From assembly GCA_014621425.1 (NCBI GenBank), contig JAANBB010000020.1:186001-250000 (forward strand): a stretch of 64,000 nucleotides of DNA, read 5' to 3'. Within the stretch, counting starts at the first letter, position 1. Each line of letters begins with the position of its first letter. This DNA comes from Cylindrodendrum hubeiense. Taxonomy: Eukaryota > Ascomycota > Sordariomycetes > Hypocreales > Nectriaceae. The notes beneath the pieces were generated by a model. It saw nothing but the letters and a program-made list of their open reading frames with translations, did not search any database and was not told where the DNA came from. The translations under genes were made by a program, and so were the position numbers. Shown piece by piece: positions 54,647 to 64,000 of this stretch.

Positions 54647-55175
54647 TGAAGCGGCGGGGATTGCCGCATCGGACAGGAAGGGTCGAGAAATGTGGGGCCG
54701 CCCGGGAGGGCGGATAAAAGGGAAGGTCTCCGACCAGAGACCTTGGGCATCATCAAGCATCAACACATAAGAGTTACCTTTTGAAAGGATAGCTTGGTGG
54801 AGGAACGAGACCTTCCCTAGCCCTCCTAGCAGAGCCTGTTTTTAATTTCTGTATTATCTGTATTAATTTGCATTTCCCCCCCGATTTTTCTCTGCTATTA
54901 GTCGCGCCCGAGTCTTTGAGGTCGGGATTTCATCACATCAATCACGGTTTTCAACGCCTTGCCAACGCGAAGACCATCATTTCTTCAGCCAAGCATCTAA
55001 TTAGATGCTTTCCTTCCTTAAGAACCCAGAATCAAGAGATAGCAGCCGATAGCTCCAGCTGTGGCCTACGCGCACACCCGACCCAGGGAGACTTGCTGCC
55101 GACGCTTGATTGAGGATTTCTGTGGGAGGGCATCTACTTTGGTGTTGGGCTAAGATCCCTTTTCTCGCCGCTTCA
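54647..55175 (+). mobile_element. Solo LTR (copy B), inserted at the end of a TPR gene
   Basis: 529 bp, same orientation as copy A (2872-3412), starting TGAAGCGGCGGGG and ending CTCGCCGCTTCA. It contains the same TATA-like GGATAAAAGG and the 20-bp palindrome (54991-55010). The flanks (CCTGT before, TCAGC after) do not form a target duplication, and sequence to the left does not continue the TPR gene. So the insertion was followed by deletion or recombination that removed the rest of that gene. Confidence 0.75.
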
Positions 55176-56662
55176 TCAGCTCCAAGGGTGTTGAAATAAT
55201 TTGCTCGATCCGGGTGGTCTTTTGGCGTTGTCTTTATAGTTTCTTGACCAAGTCTAATAGCTTCCTCAAGATCTGCCATTGATCCAGTCCTTGAATACCT
55301 GTCCTTGAGTGCGATACCAAGTGTATTCACCCGATTTGCACGGTCTGGATCATCTTCTGATGTCGCGTTCACAGCTTCAAGTCCAAATTGAATTGCTTTA
55401 TCAAGATCAACTGAGGATTGAGTTCTCGAATACATGGTATTCAGTTGAACAGTGAGGTTATTCAAGAACCGTGCCCGGTGCGGATCATCATTTGACAATG
55501 CGTTCACGGCATTATATCCAAGCTGAATAGCTTGTTCAAGGTCAACCATTAATGCCGTTCTTGAATACCTGTTACCAAATCGAATTCCGAGGTTATGAAA
55601 ATAGCTTGCTCGGTCTGGGTCATCTTCCAGTGTTGCATTGATCGCTTCTTCTCCAATTTGAATCGCTTCTTCAAGGTCCGTCATCGATCCGGTTCTTAAG
55701 TATCTATCACCAAGTGCAATCCCAAGGCTATTGAGATAACTGGCCCGACAAGGATGGTTCTCTGATGTTGTGTCCACGGCGTCGCGTGCAACTTGAATGG
55801 CTTTATCAATGTCAACCAATAAACCGGTTGTCGAGTAGAGGGTACTAAGTACAGCCCCCAGGTTGTTCAAATATGCTGCACGGTCCCAATGGTCTTTCGG
55901 CATTGAATTTAAAGCTTCTTCATGCAAATTGTGTGCTTCCTTGAGATCTGTAATCGATCCGGTTATTAAGTACTTGTTGTAAAACTGACTTCCAAGGTTG
56001 TTCAAGTATATCGGTCTGTCTTGGTGGTCCTCCGGTATTGCATCAACAGCCTTGCGCGCAAATTGAATAGCATCTTCAAGATTCGTTATCGAACCTGTTG
56101 TTGCGTATCTATTGTATAGCCGAAACAGCATGGTATTGCAGCGTTTTGCTCGGTCTACATGATCATCTTCTGAGGTTGCGTCAATTGATTCTTGCCCCAG
56201 CTGAATCGCCTCGTCTAGCTCCATAACTGATCCAGTTTCAAGATAACTGGTATAGAGATGAGCCCCAAGACTATTCAAATATGTTGCCCGGCCCGGGTGA
56301 TTTGCGGGTGTTGCATCTAAGGCATTTCGTCCAAGACGAATGGCCTCTTCAAGATCGGATGTCAACCCGTTCCGTGAATACCTTTCGTCAAGTAAAAGAC
56401 CAAGGCTGTCGAGAAATATTGCTCGATCTGAGCGTGCTTCTTTTTCTACCAAATCAACAGCTTCTCGTCCAAGATGAATAGCTTCATCAAGGTCGGACAT
56501 TGACCCGGTCATTCTACATTTGCCGCGGAGATAAAAAGCAAGATTGTTCAAGCATGTCGCACGGTCCGGATGGTCTTTAGGCGTGCCATCTAAAGCTTCC
56601 CTTCCAATCCGTATCGCTTTTTCTAGGTCGTCCATTGTTTGAAGTTGACTACCTTGCATCAA
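55001..56662 (-). pseudogene. TPR-repeat protein truncated and fused to LTR sequence
   Basis: A 553-residue open frame. The first about 495 residues (56662 to about 55176) are some eleven tandem TPR units of about 42-45 residues with the pattern DDPDRA..LNNLG...RY..TGSM.DLEEAI..G, typical of the TPR arrays that precede CHAT or follow NB-ARC/NACHT domains in fungal proteins. At 55175 the frame enters the inverted LTR; the last about 58 residues (starting DEAARKG) are LTR-encoded and the frame stops at 55001. No CHAT, caspase-like or NTPase domain is present on either side. The likely start is the ATG of MDDLEKAIRIG (56635), or the array may have had upstream exons, since an intron-like TGTAG acceptor lies just before. 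A broken member of the recognition-protein family. Confidence 0.75.
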
Positions 56663-57539
56663 CTACAGTGTTGAAGATCGAAATTTTCTTATCAAATTGC
56701 CAAATATGCTGCGCGTCTACTCGACCATGTAATTAGCCATTTATAGCCATGTGAATGGCATATCTACTTGTTTCTTCTATAACCATTGATGGCCACTAAG
56801 CGGACTGACCTTAGTGTGTATTTGGACTCCTTTGAGTAGTATCTACAGGTGCGGAGAGGTGAGACCGAGCCTAGTCTGGAAGGCAAATGCTACAACTTGT
56901 CGCGTGATGGAGCCGGAGGTGGGACGGATTCTGCGCTTGACTGCGCTCAACTCGGTTCCCAAGAGTGCAACAGTGGATCGTTGAAGATGGACCCAGTTCG
57001 ATCTCATCTGCATGGGCGATACCATGAGCTGGAGAGACGTCTGAATGATTACTGCCTCGTTCGATACTGATGCGGGGCTGACAAGATATTGTGCTCGGAA
57101 AGTCGGCTGGCTTTGTCCGTCTTGCGTCGATAACGTAAACACCACCTTTTGGTTGTGGGACCCACTCGATAGACACGTGTCAGTACATGCGTGGCCAAAT
57201 AAAAGGCTCACATGCATGAGAGAATGAAGCGACATTAGAGACAGCCCAGTCTACATGTCTCTAAACTTCGGATTATTCTCTACATTACAGACTGGTGTGT
57301 ATTATAGCTTAGATGATTTCAATGCGAGTTCTTCGTTGGTCATCAGGTATGATAATAACACCATAGCATGGTGACTGGAGAGCTGTGTACCGCGCGGGAT
57401 GGGATGTGTCACCTATACACAAGTCCTGCAGCTCATCCGTTAGGCAGTCGTAAGCCGCATTATCCAGACAGCCTTAAAACCCCCCACACCTCGATTCCCC
57501 CACCCTTTTCGAGACACTGTGGGTTAGATGACAAATGAA
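56663..57539. other. Intergenic upstream of the TPR relic
   Basis: Open frames at 56843-57235 lie on both strands, but none resembles a NACHT, NB-ARC or hydrolase domain that would complete the TPR protein. No supported gene. Confidence 0.35.
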
Positions 57540-57765
57540 AATAATTTGTTGCCAGAACATAGGTTATATATAGAGGTAGATATTGTAGATTTGCTTAATA
57601 AAGGTAGTCATAAGGTAAATAACAGCCTCGTTTACTAGGACAATGAGGATCAGTGATTATAATACTATTAAAGATCTTGTAGTTATAATATAATATAATA
57701 TTCTAGGTATTATATATAATAATTTATTATAGAGATATAATCTTATAAGAATATATTGAAGCGTC
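57540..57765. other. AT-rich, TpA-rich island
   Basis: About 225 bp with very few G or C (runs such as TATAATATAATATAATATTC) and many TpA steps, sharply different from the neighbouring C-rich stretch at 57475-57515. It looks like sequence decayed by repeat-induced point mutation or an old transposon remnant. No repeat partner is seen in the window. Confidence 0.45.
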
Positions 57766-57775
57766 TAAACTGGCC

Positions 57776-58450
57776 ATGTCTCCGTTGGTAATCGTCATCA
57801 TGAACGTGTCCTGGCCGCCATCCGAACGAAAGCTTATTTTCGACCTGCTTTGGAGGCGGGAGGGAAATTTACTTGTCAACTAGACCAAGCTCAAATTCCC
57901 ATGGAGGAGAACCCCTTTTATGTTGCTGCGGTTTGTGGCGACATGGATTTGCTGAAACTGCTAGCCAAGCTTGTCCACTTAGATTCCGATTCGTCGCGTT
58001 TGTGGGGTCATGTAGTTTCTTGCGCAGCTAGTTCCGGTTCCTGGAGGTTTCACTAGAGAAGCCCTTTGTTCGAGACAACTTCTTGCATACTATTGTCAAT
58101 GAGTATATGGTCAATAGAACCGTGGAAATGTTCTGGAAGCCCCTTAGTCGGGAAACGTTCTTAACAGCAGCAGGCATGTGCTCTCTCATGGAGCGGATCC
58201 ACACAATGAGATCTTATTCACATATATAATATCGAAGCTTCTGGTTTCAAGGGAGGGTGGGGGCGGTATGCGCGCTTATTCAACCGATCCGACAAGACCT
58301 CACTTGTCAGGGAGAGAATCTCGGTTTTGCAGATTGTGGAAAGGGTCCAGACGGATGTATCCCGAGAGGCGGTGACGGAGCTTCTGCTGAGTTCAAAGTG
58401 TCGGAGGCAATAGATAATATACATTCAGCACGAAACCAAAAGAAACTTTA
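57776..58450 (+). pseudogene. Relic of an ankyrin-repeat-like gene
   Basis: Fragments in shifting frames read like parts of one protein: ENPFYVAAVCGDMDLLKLLAK (57906-57968, ankyrin-helix pattern), then EKPFVRDNFLHTIVNEYMV and KPLSRETFLTAAGMC (about 58052-58175), LSHGADPHNE (about 58180-58210, an ankyrin turn in another frame), and SLVRERISVLQIVERVQ with a stop at about 58430. Stops and frame changes separate the pieces and no intron set restores them all. The family is tentative. Confidence 0.4.
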
Positions 58451-59157
58451 AAAGAAAAATCGCACGTGAATAAAGGATCAATGACAGAATACAATTTCAT
58501 CGTTCAATCTTCATACTTTCGATTTGACTGGTAATTCATGTCTCTTCACTGATGTCGGCGTTATCTGCATTCAAGACCCTGTCGTTTCCTTGACAACTAC
58601 TATCCCCTCTACCTTTCTCAAACTTTTCTTATGCCTTCGTTTTAAGAAGGTCACGGGAATTGGGACTTCTATATCTTAGGAACTTTAGTTGCAATTATTG
58701 CTTACAAAATGCAGTTGAGCAATTAGTCCAACGATTGGCGCCAGGGAGCGTCGGCTATGGAATCGCCTCGTAGCAGAGGGTTCCACCCATGCATACTAGA
58801 TGCCTCGATGAGCTCAGTGTTGACGCAACTAGGTGGTTCACGGTGAGGTGTTGCGCAAGCTCTGCCTTGCTTGCGAGCGCATCTCGACCCTAAACCCCGC
58901 GGCTGAATATATGTGCATATGCGTGAGTGCTTTCCAGCTCCAGCAAAGGTGATAGCGTGGGGCTGGGTATGTCAGTACACGAGAAGATATAGTTTATGGA
59001 CAGTAACTGTTACTTCTATTTCAGTATATTCTAATCTATATCGCACATTGGCAGTAATCAAACCTCGCAATGTTTTAACCCAGTCAATTCAACGCTTCAA
59101 CACCCCGCCGCAAATAAGTATTAATACACACCAACTCAGATTCGACGTAAGCAGACT
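58451..59157. other. Intergenic
   Basis: 0.7 kb without a supported gene or repeat. Confidence 0.4.
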
Positions 59158-60140
59158 TCAGAGCTTCACAACAGTAATGTCGTCAAAGTAGTATTCCCAC
59201 TGGTATCCGTCCGACTGAACTCCAATCCAGATCGTAGCAGGTCCACTCAGTCCCTCGGGTACTTCGAACAACTGCGACCACTGCCCCCATCCGGTTTTGC
59301 CAATGGGAGATCCGATGCTAGGTGTGCTCTTAAAGACTTGGGTACCGTCAACTTCGATTGCGAACGTTACAGCCCCCCAGGGGTTGGACATTGGGCCCAT
59401 GAAAGACGTGGACTTGCTCGAAACGCCAATAATGTAAGACTCGCGCTCTTCTAAGTCGAATGAGTTGCTAAGATCGACTCTCCCATAACCTGAAACCTGA
59501 GTCTCGGAAATTCGGAGAGCAGCGGTTGGCACGCCAAGCTTGACAGGACTTTGAACATCAATGTTGATGACCCCTTCAGCGCCGGTAATCTCCCAGCCGC
59601 TAACATCTTGGTTTTCGAAATCGACAGTCGTGACGACGCTTTCACCTATGTTACTTGTCATTAGTCTCTGATACATATGTTGATGCAAGACCTAGGAAAG
59701 GACCTCTTACTATGTGAGCAGGAGAAGCAGGATGGTTCAAACCAGAAACCGTCTGCCGGTCCCTCCTGAAAGCCCATTTCGGACAAAGACTGGGTGAAGG
59801 CAGTACAAAATGTCTCGTGGTAGGAAAACATGTTGCAGTCGCTCCTATCGGCGCACCTAGAGGCGCAGTCTTCGAAACTTATCTCTCCAAAGCCCAGGAG
59901 AGGATCTGGGACGTTGGAGATTATTCCCTGTTTGTTACAGGTGTCTTTCATGCCCTGATAATCGGCAAAACAGCTCACGCCATCCGCTCTCGCCACGAGC
60001 GTTGCGGCAGTTGCGTCATTCGAGGTGGTCGTCTCAGAGGCAAGTCTAACGGATGTCGCGAGGGTTGTTTTGGGCAGAGTGGCCTCGACACCCCCGAGGG
60101 AAAAGACCGCTATGGTGGCGAGGGTTTTGAACGAGCCCAT
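59158..60140 (-). CDS. Secreted protein with PAN/apple-like Cys domain and C-terminal beta-sandwich
   Basis: There are two exons, 60140-59711 and 59645-59158 (918 nt, 305 aa). ATG 60140 gives a signal peptide (MGSFKTLATIAVFSLGGVEA). Next come a Ser/Thr-rich stretch, then a Cys-rich region from about residue 57 to 140 (SCFADYQGMKDTCNKQ; FEDCASRCADRSDCNMFSYH), the spacing expected of a PAN/apple-type fold. The C-terminal half (from VDFENQDVSGWEI to YYFDDITVVKL) has the beta-rich pattern of carbohydrate-binding jelly rolls like the CBM4/9 class, ending in the usual DDI strand. It probably acts outside the cell and could be a wall- or host-surface-binding protein. The long frame upstream to 60260 would start in the leader and weaken the signal peptide. 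Confidence 0.78.
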
Positions 60141-61808
60141 GGTGAATGAACGTGGCGCGAAGATGATGGAAAGGCAAAATAGAAAGAAAAAGGACAAGGA
60201 AACAAGAGACTTGTTGATGGAAAAGTGGCTGGTATTGTCGGTAGCGTGATGTCCCATCAAAGCTAGGACAATCGTGCTGTCTTATAGTCATTTACGACGA
60301 TTGCCGCTCATCAGCGGTATCTTGGGTGCAAGTCGGCGATGTGTAGTCCGAAATCGACGTGCAGCATAAGCGGTGACTATGCCGGCCTTCAAATCTCCCC
60401 ACAGTACCTCACGATGCGCCAGTCGGGATGCTTGCTGTCGCTCAGCCACCAAGCCATAAGCACGGTGCAGGGCTGGCGCGGGGAATTGCTGAGCCGTGAT
60501 ACGGCAGAAGACCCCGGCTGGCGCCCAAGCGAGATCCACGCCCCATTAACAGAGAATTAAGACGGCTCTGCCTTGTCGCGGAACAAGGCTAATCGGGGTT
60601 GCCGACGCCTAAGCAGCGAACAGGTCGCCGAAGGCTAAAATAATTCTTAAAGTAGAGTTGTTTCAGCTTTTTAATGCCCGTAGCCCTGAAAGCGGTGACT
60701 TGATCCCAGTGCCGATAGTCATGATAAATGAGGCCTCGCTGGCGGTTCATCCAACAGGCCCCTACTCCGTAGATCCACGCCAGGTCCCCTAATCCCTGCC
60801 TCTCGAATCTCTAAAATCCTCCTCTTCCCCGAACCAAAAATTGCCCAAGTCTTCTGCCAAATAGAACATCTACCATTACGTTGCATATGCTCCCGTGGAA
60901 ACCCCCTCCATCACCAGCCGTTTGTCATTCGACATGTTGATTTCGCGTATCAAGAAGCACCCTCCCGATACTACTCGGGATACAGACAACACAAAATAGC
61001 TAAATTCACCCATTACCCAATTCCATTCAATTGGCAAACTATTGGTGAGAGTCTCGTCGACAGAAGTGAGAACTCACTTTATTAACCATCTGCAATTACA
61101 AACCTGTCATTGTGATTAATACGTCCCACGCCCAGATCCCAGGCATTGTCTAGATCAGTGCCTTCGCTTTCTCCTCTGCCCCACCTGCTACCCTACGGAC
61201 AGGTGCGGTCCGCACTGAGTCCGCCCCCACTAATAAATTCTCTTATTTGCCTAGTAAGTTCAATTACGAGTAGGATTGGTGAACAGCTATCATGTAATAG
61301 AAACGATAGGCTCTGCTCCCATAGACGCAGCTATGACCCGACTTATATTTACTTCGTGTTTGGTCGCTGTCTCGTAACCCAGGTATCGATGTGCGTTCGC
61401 CAGTTGCTTAGTGAGTTGCTTGGGGTGTTCAAAAAACGCCCGAGTTGCGAAGACATGCTGGTCGCAACTGTGTGCAAGGACCTGGTGTTCCTGCTTCATC
61501 TTTCACCAATATAAATACGTACCAATATATTATAGACTCCATGTTGAAAGCACTCAAATCAACACAGGTAATTGGGAGCCTTTATTAATAGGCATCCCAA
61601 AATTAGTTGCTAGGGATCAAGTGTGGCGGCAGAGTACTACACTAGACAGTGATAGCCACAGCCACAGCCACAGCCACTGTGGGTAGCGCCCAGTTGAAAT
61701 GCTGCAGAAATGCCTCAGATTTCTGGGGAGGGGCGCATCTTCTTCATAGGTCTCGGCGATTCGCTATCACCCAAGTCCCTGCCCCCGAGTAGACGTTTCC
61801 AGCTGGAT
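60141..61808. other. Intergenic, 1.7 kb
   Basis: Promoters of two divergent genes. Short open frames (for example 61146-61514) lack support. A four-copy AGCCAC microsatellite lies at 61654-61677. Confidence 0.4.
61654..61677 (+). repeat. (AGCCAC)4 microsatellite
   Basis: Four perfect hexamers about 130 bp upstream of the HET-like start codon. Confidence 0.75.
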
Positions 61809-63827
61809 ATGAGCGGAAATGATGCAGATGGCTCAAAGATACCTAGCGCGAAGCCGGATGTCGCAGATCTCAAAAGGAAACGCCAGACCAGCGTCGGCAC
61901 CCCAGTCAACTCACGGGAGCCTGTCGTATCCTTCCACATCGGCAACGAATTGAGACAGACCCCTCAGCATTCATTCTTATCATTTGTCTGGGGCACCGGC
62001 CTCGACTCCGATTGTGTCTCGTGTGGAGAGCCTTTTCTTCCCGGTGGTGCCCCCGCGATACGGACCATTGGCCTCGGAGACAGCAGCTCGCAACCATCTG
62101 TGATTGATATCACTCAAGATCCAATAGCACCGTGGAATCTCCGCATATTTAATCGACATTTCTGCTGCATAGAAGCTAAGAGGATCAAGTATATTCCGAT
62201 CTCTCACGCTTGGCACGCCGACGTGGCCGCCGCGCAGGATCTTCGTCTGGATAGCATCAACGTGTCCCGGCTTGTTTACCAAACACCGGTTAGAACTCTC
62301 CTGGCGATTGTTGCGAAGTTCCCAGACTCCGAAATCTGGCATGATTACTTGAGCGTTCCACAATGGCGGGCTGAGATCCAGGAACGACTCCTCCTGGCCA
62401 TCCCGGAAATATACAACCACTCTGCAAAGACTGTGATCCATCTAGACGATGTTAAGGCAGCGCATCTCTTAGGTCAAGTCAAGAATTCGGCATACGATAA
62501 GTTCATCATCGACTTTGCGACTATCATTCGGTCGAGATGGTTTGACCGCATGTGGGTGACAGTGGAGTATCTTCAGAGTAACGATGTTGTTATTCTTATA
62601 GAGGACTACATAATATGTGATGTCAATGCAAGCGATTTATGTCATCGTTTGGACGCTGCGCACTCAAAATGGATTAAAAAGCGCAGCATTTCGGACGTCA
62701 CACAAGACATCTGGAAGCAAAACACGACCTTGAAAAGGATGACTTCGTGGATAGATATGGAGGCATGGAAAAACGAGCACGACATGCATCGGACTCTTGG
62801 GTGGGCAATTGGAATATTGGGCCATCGGCAGTGTCGGCACACGAGAGATTACTTCTTGGCTCTCGGGAAAATGGTTGACTTCCGGCCAGAACAAGATCCC
62901 CTCGTCCTCATCGAAAACCAGTTCCAGTACTTCTTCTCTCTGGCGACACATGCGCTACAGCAAAATGACTACACGCCCCTATTGTTTATACCGTCAGTGG
63001 ATGAACACACTGACGACCGAGCACCTTGGCTGCGTGGATACTCGACGAGAACGTGGAAACTTTGGGATATGGGCCGATGTCATAAGAAGGCGACTTATCA
63101 GCCCATCATCAGAGAAGGCAAGATTCAGCCTCAACTTGAGACGGTGGGTATCATCGAATGGTTTGAGTATTACGACTTTGGAGGAGATGCAGAATCAGTC
63201 ATGGACTATGTTGCATCGAAGGTAGTCCGGGCACGCGGGCGGGATCCACAAGCTCTGTGCCAAACTGTGGATCGTGTCTTCCCAATGGAGGCGAGGAAAG
63301 CAGTCAACATGGAGTGGAAAGGCGCAAAGCAGGAAAACGCTTCAGACTTTGTGCAGAGGTACGACTTGGAAAAGCTACAAGGCCTTCTAGAAGAATACGG
63401 ACCGCTGCTAGATATACAAGCAGGGGAAGTGGTAACTCGGCAGAGGCTAGAGATTGGGAAGAAACTCATCAAAGCCTTGAAACTGAGCAATAGAGGGAAA
63501 TATTCGACGGAGTCACGCCTGGAGTTGGCAGCTGGAGAAGCAGATTGGTACTTGCGAGAATACGGGAAAGCCATGGAAGGGATTGGTCGCGTCAGCTGCA
63601 AGATCTGTGGGTGGCGATCCATTTTCCGGTTGACCATGTGGGAAGAGCCTACACCAGACATTGCACAGGTCTATAGGATTTCTGGGCTCTTATATGACGA
63701 TTCTGTTCCCGACGGTGTCGGGATCGTGATGGAAGGCAAACGTATTATCGGAAAGATGATGTATGGAACACCAGCTTGTGAATGCAGCCAGTTGGAGCTG
63801 GTTGAAATGGGATCGGTGAAACTTTAG
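61809..63827 (+). CDS. Divergent HET-like protein
   Basis: Single exon, 672 aa from ATG 61809 (MSGNDADGSK) or 705 from 61710. The region IKYIPISHAWHADV, TPVRTLLAIVAKFPDSEIWHDYLSVPQW, and IIRSRWFDRMWVTVEYLQSN follows the block order of HET proteins (the Y-x-x-x-S-x-x-W, W-x-D-x-x-x-x-P/N-Q and R-x-W-x-x-R-x-W-x-x-x-E elements), but the usual SYTWGD and CINQ words are degenerate (SHAWHA, LSVPQW). A C-terminal CKICGWRSIFR element has two cysteines. It is probably a member of the divergent fungal HET family with unknown partner. Intact, intronless and near the right edge. The later start is preferred because the first 33 residues have no similarity to the domain. Confidence 0.8.
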   Translation: MSGNDADGSKIPSAKPDVADLKRKRQTSVGTPVNSREPVVSFHIGNELRQTPQHSFLSFVWGTGLDSDCVSCGEPFLPGGAPAIRTIGLGDSSSQPSVIDITQDPIAPWNLRIFNRHFCCIEAKRIKYIPISHAWHADVAAAQDLRLDSINVSRLVYQTPVRTLLAIVAKFPDSEIWHDYLSVPQWRAEIQERLLLAIPEIYNHSAKTVIHLDDVKAAHLLGQVKNSAYDKFIIDFATIIRSRWFDRMWVTVEYLQSNDVVILIEDYIICDVNASDLCHRLDAAHSKWIKKRSISDVTQDIWKQNTTLKRMTSWIDMEAWKNEHDMHRTLGWAIGILGHRQCRHTRDYFLALGKMVDFRPEQDPLVLIENQFQYFFSLATHALQQNDYTPLLFIPSVDEHTDDRAPWLRGYSTRTWKLWDMGRCHKKATYQPIIREGKIQPQLETVGIIEWFEYYDFGGDAESVMDYVASKVVRARGRDPQALCQTVDRVFPMEARKAVNMEWKGAKQENASDFVQRYDLEKLQGLLEEYGPLLDIQAGEVVTRQRLEIGKKLIKALKLSNRGKYSTESRLELAAGEADWYLREYGKAMEGIGRVSCKICGWRSIFRLTMWEEPTPDIAQVYRISGLLYDDSVPDGVGIVMEGKRIIGKMMYGTPACECSQLELVEMGSVKL

Positions 63828-64000
63828 TTGCATATGGAAATCTTTGTTGATAGTATACTCTAACTTTCTCACTAATGTCGGAGTTGGTCTGTTGTCCTAG
63901 AACTCCACGTCACCTCCCCTAGGCACACACGGATAAGAGAAAACCGGGTGCTATCTGAATCAGGTGCAAAGTGTAACCTTTTAGGGTTAACTTCCCGAGT
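63828..64000. other. Right edge, 3' flank
   Basis: Downstream of the HET-like gene; nothing is seen. Confidence 0.4.

Noticed and set aside
54868..55113. Plus-strand open frame inside LTR copy B
   Set aside because: It is LTR sequence and is not preserved as a frame in copy A.
61146..61514. 122-residue open frame upstream of the HET-like gene
   Set aside because: No domain, no good start context, and overlapping frames on the other strand are equally open.
1..64000. CRISPR array, bacterial operon or phage signatures
   Set aside because: Intron-rich genes, fungal families and the absence of spaced repeats or Shine-Dalgarno organisation rule these out.

Overview
The window looks like nuclear DNA of a filamentous ascomycete (Pezizomycotina, most likely Sordariomycetes by inference). 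Genes are spaced by 0.3-3 kb. Almost every multi-exon model resolves with short GT-AG introns of about 40-95 nt carrying CTAAC/CTGAC-like branch points. The gene families are typically fungal: Zn2Cys6 regulators, HET-domain proteins, F-box proteins, fungal_trans factors, Old Yellow Enzyme and DAO-type FAD enzymes. I rebuilt exon structures by hand; in each multi-exon model that seemed intact, the exon lengths sum to a multiple of three.

Layout. 0-4 kb: the 5' part of an alpha/beta-hydrolase gene running off the left edge, decayed sequence, and a solo LTR. 4-21 kb: a dense metabolic block made of a Zn2Cys6 regulator, an MDR reductase, a cupin-aminotransferase fusion, a stand-alone cupin, an APC permease, an amidase, a type B carboxylesterase with a one-base frameshift, and a DAO-type FAD oxidoreductase. 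Two of its divergent promoters share CCGGCCAATTT. This block could form an uptake and degradation (or tailoring) pathway for an amide/amine/ester compound, but the substrate cannot be read from sequence. 22-26 kb: an F-box protein, then two initiator-tRNA-Met genes, each interrupted between positions 26 and 27 by an mRNA-type (GTATGT...CTAAC...AG) intron. 27-34 kb: a bacterial-type LLM flavin monooxygenase, an UNC93-like transporter and a Zn2Cys6 regulator whose zinc-finger codons span an apparent 3-nt microexon. 37-46 kb: a TALE-homeobox plus C2H2 factor, a beta-hydroxyacid dehydrogenase, a GNAT acetyltransferase, a HET-domain protein and an Old Yellow Enzyme. 47-54 kb: a C2H2/fungal_trans factor, a NodB-type deacetylase with a one-base frameshift at its metal site, and a salicylate-hydroxylase-like monooxygenase. 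54-64 kb: a second solo LTR that truncates a TPR-repeat gene, an AT-rich island, an ankyrin-like relic, a secreted PAN-like protein and a divergent HET-like protein.

The two ends are rich in gene families linked to fungal self/non-self recognition (HET, TPR and ankyrin repeats, NLR-type hydrolase N-terminus) together with transposon scars and decay. The middle is metabolic. The observations most worth following are the spliceosomal-type introns in the tRNA genes, the 3-nt microexon, the cupin-aminotransferase cluster with its shared promoter motif, and the LTR-truncated TPR gene.
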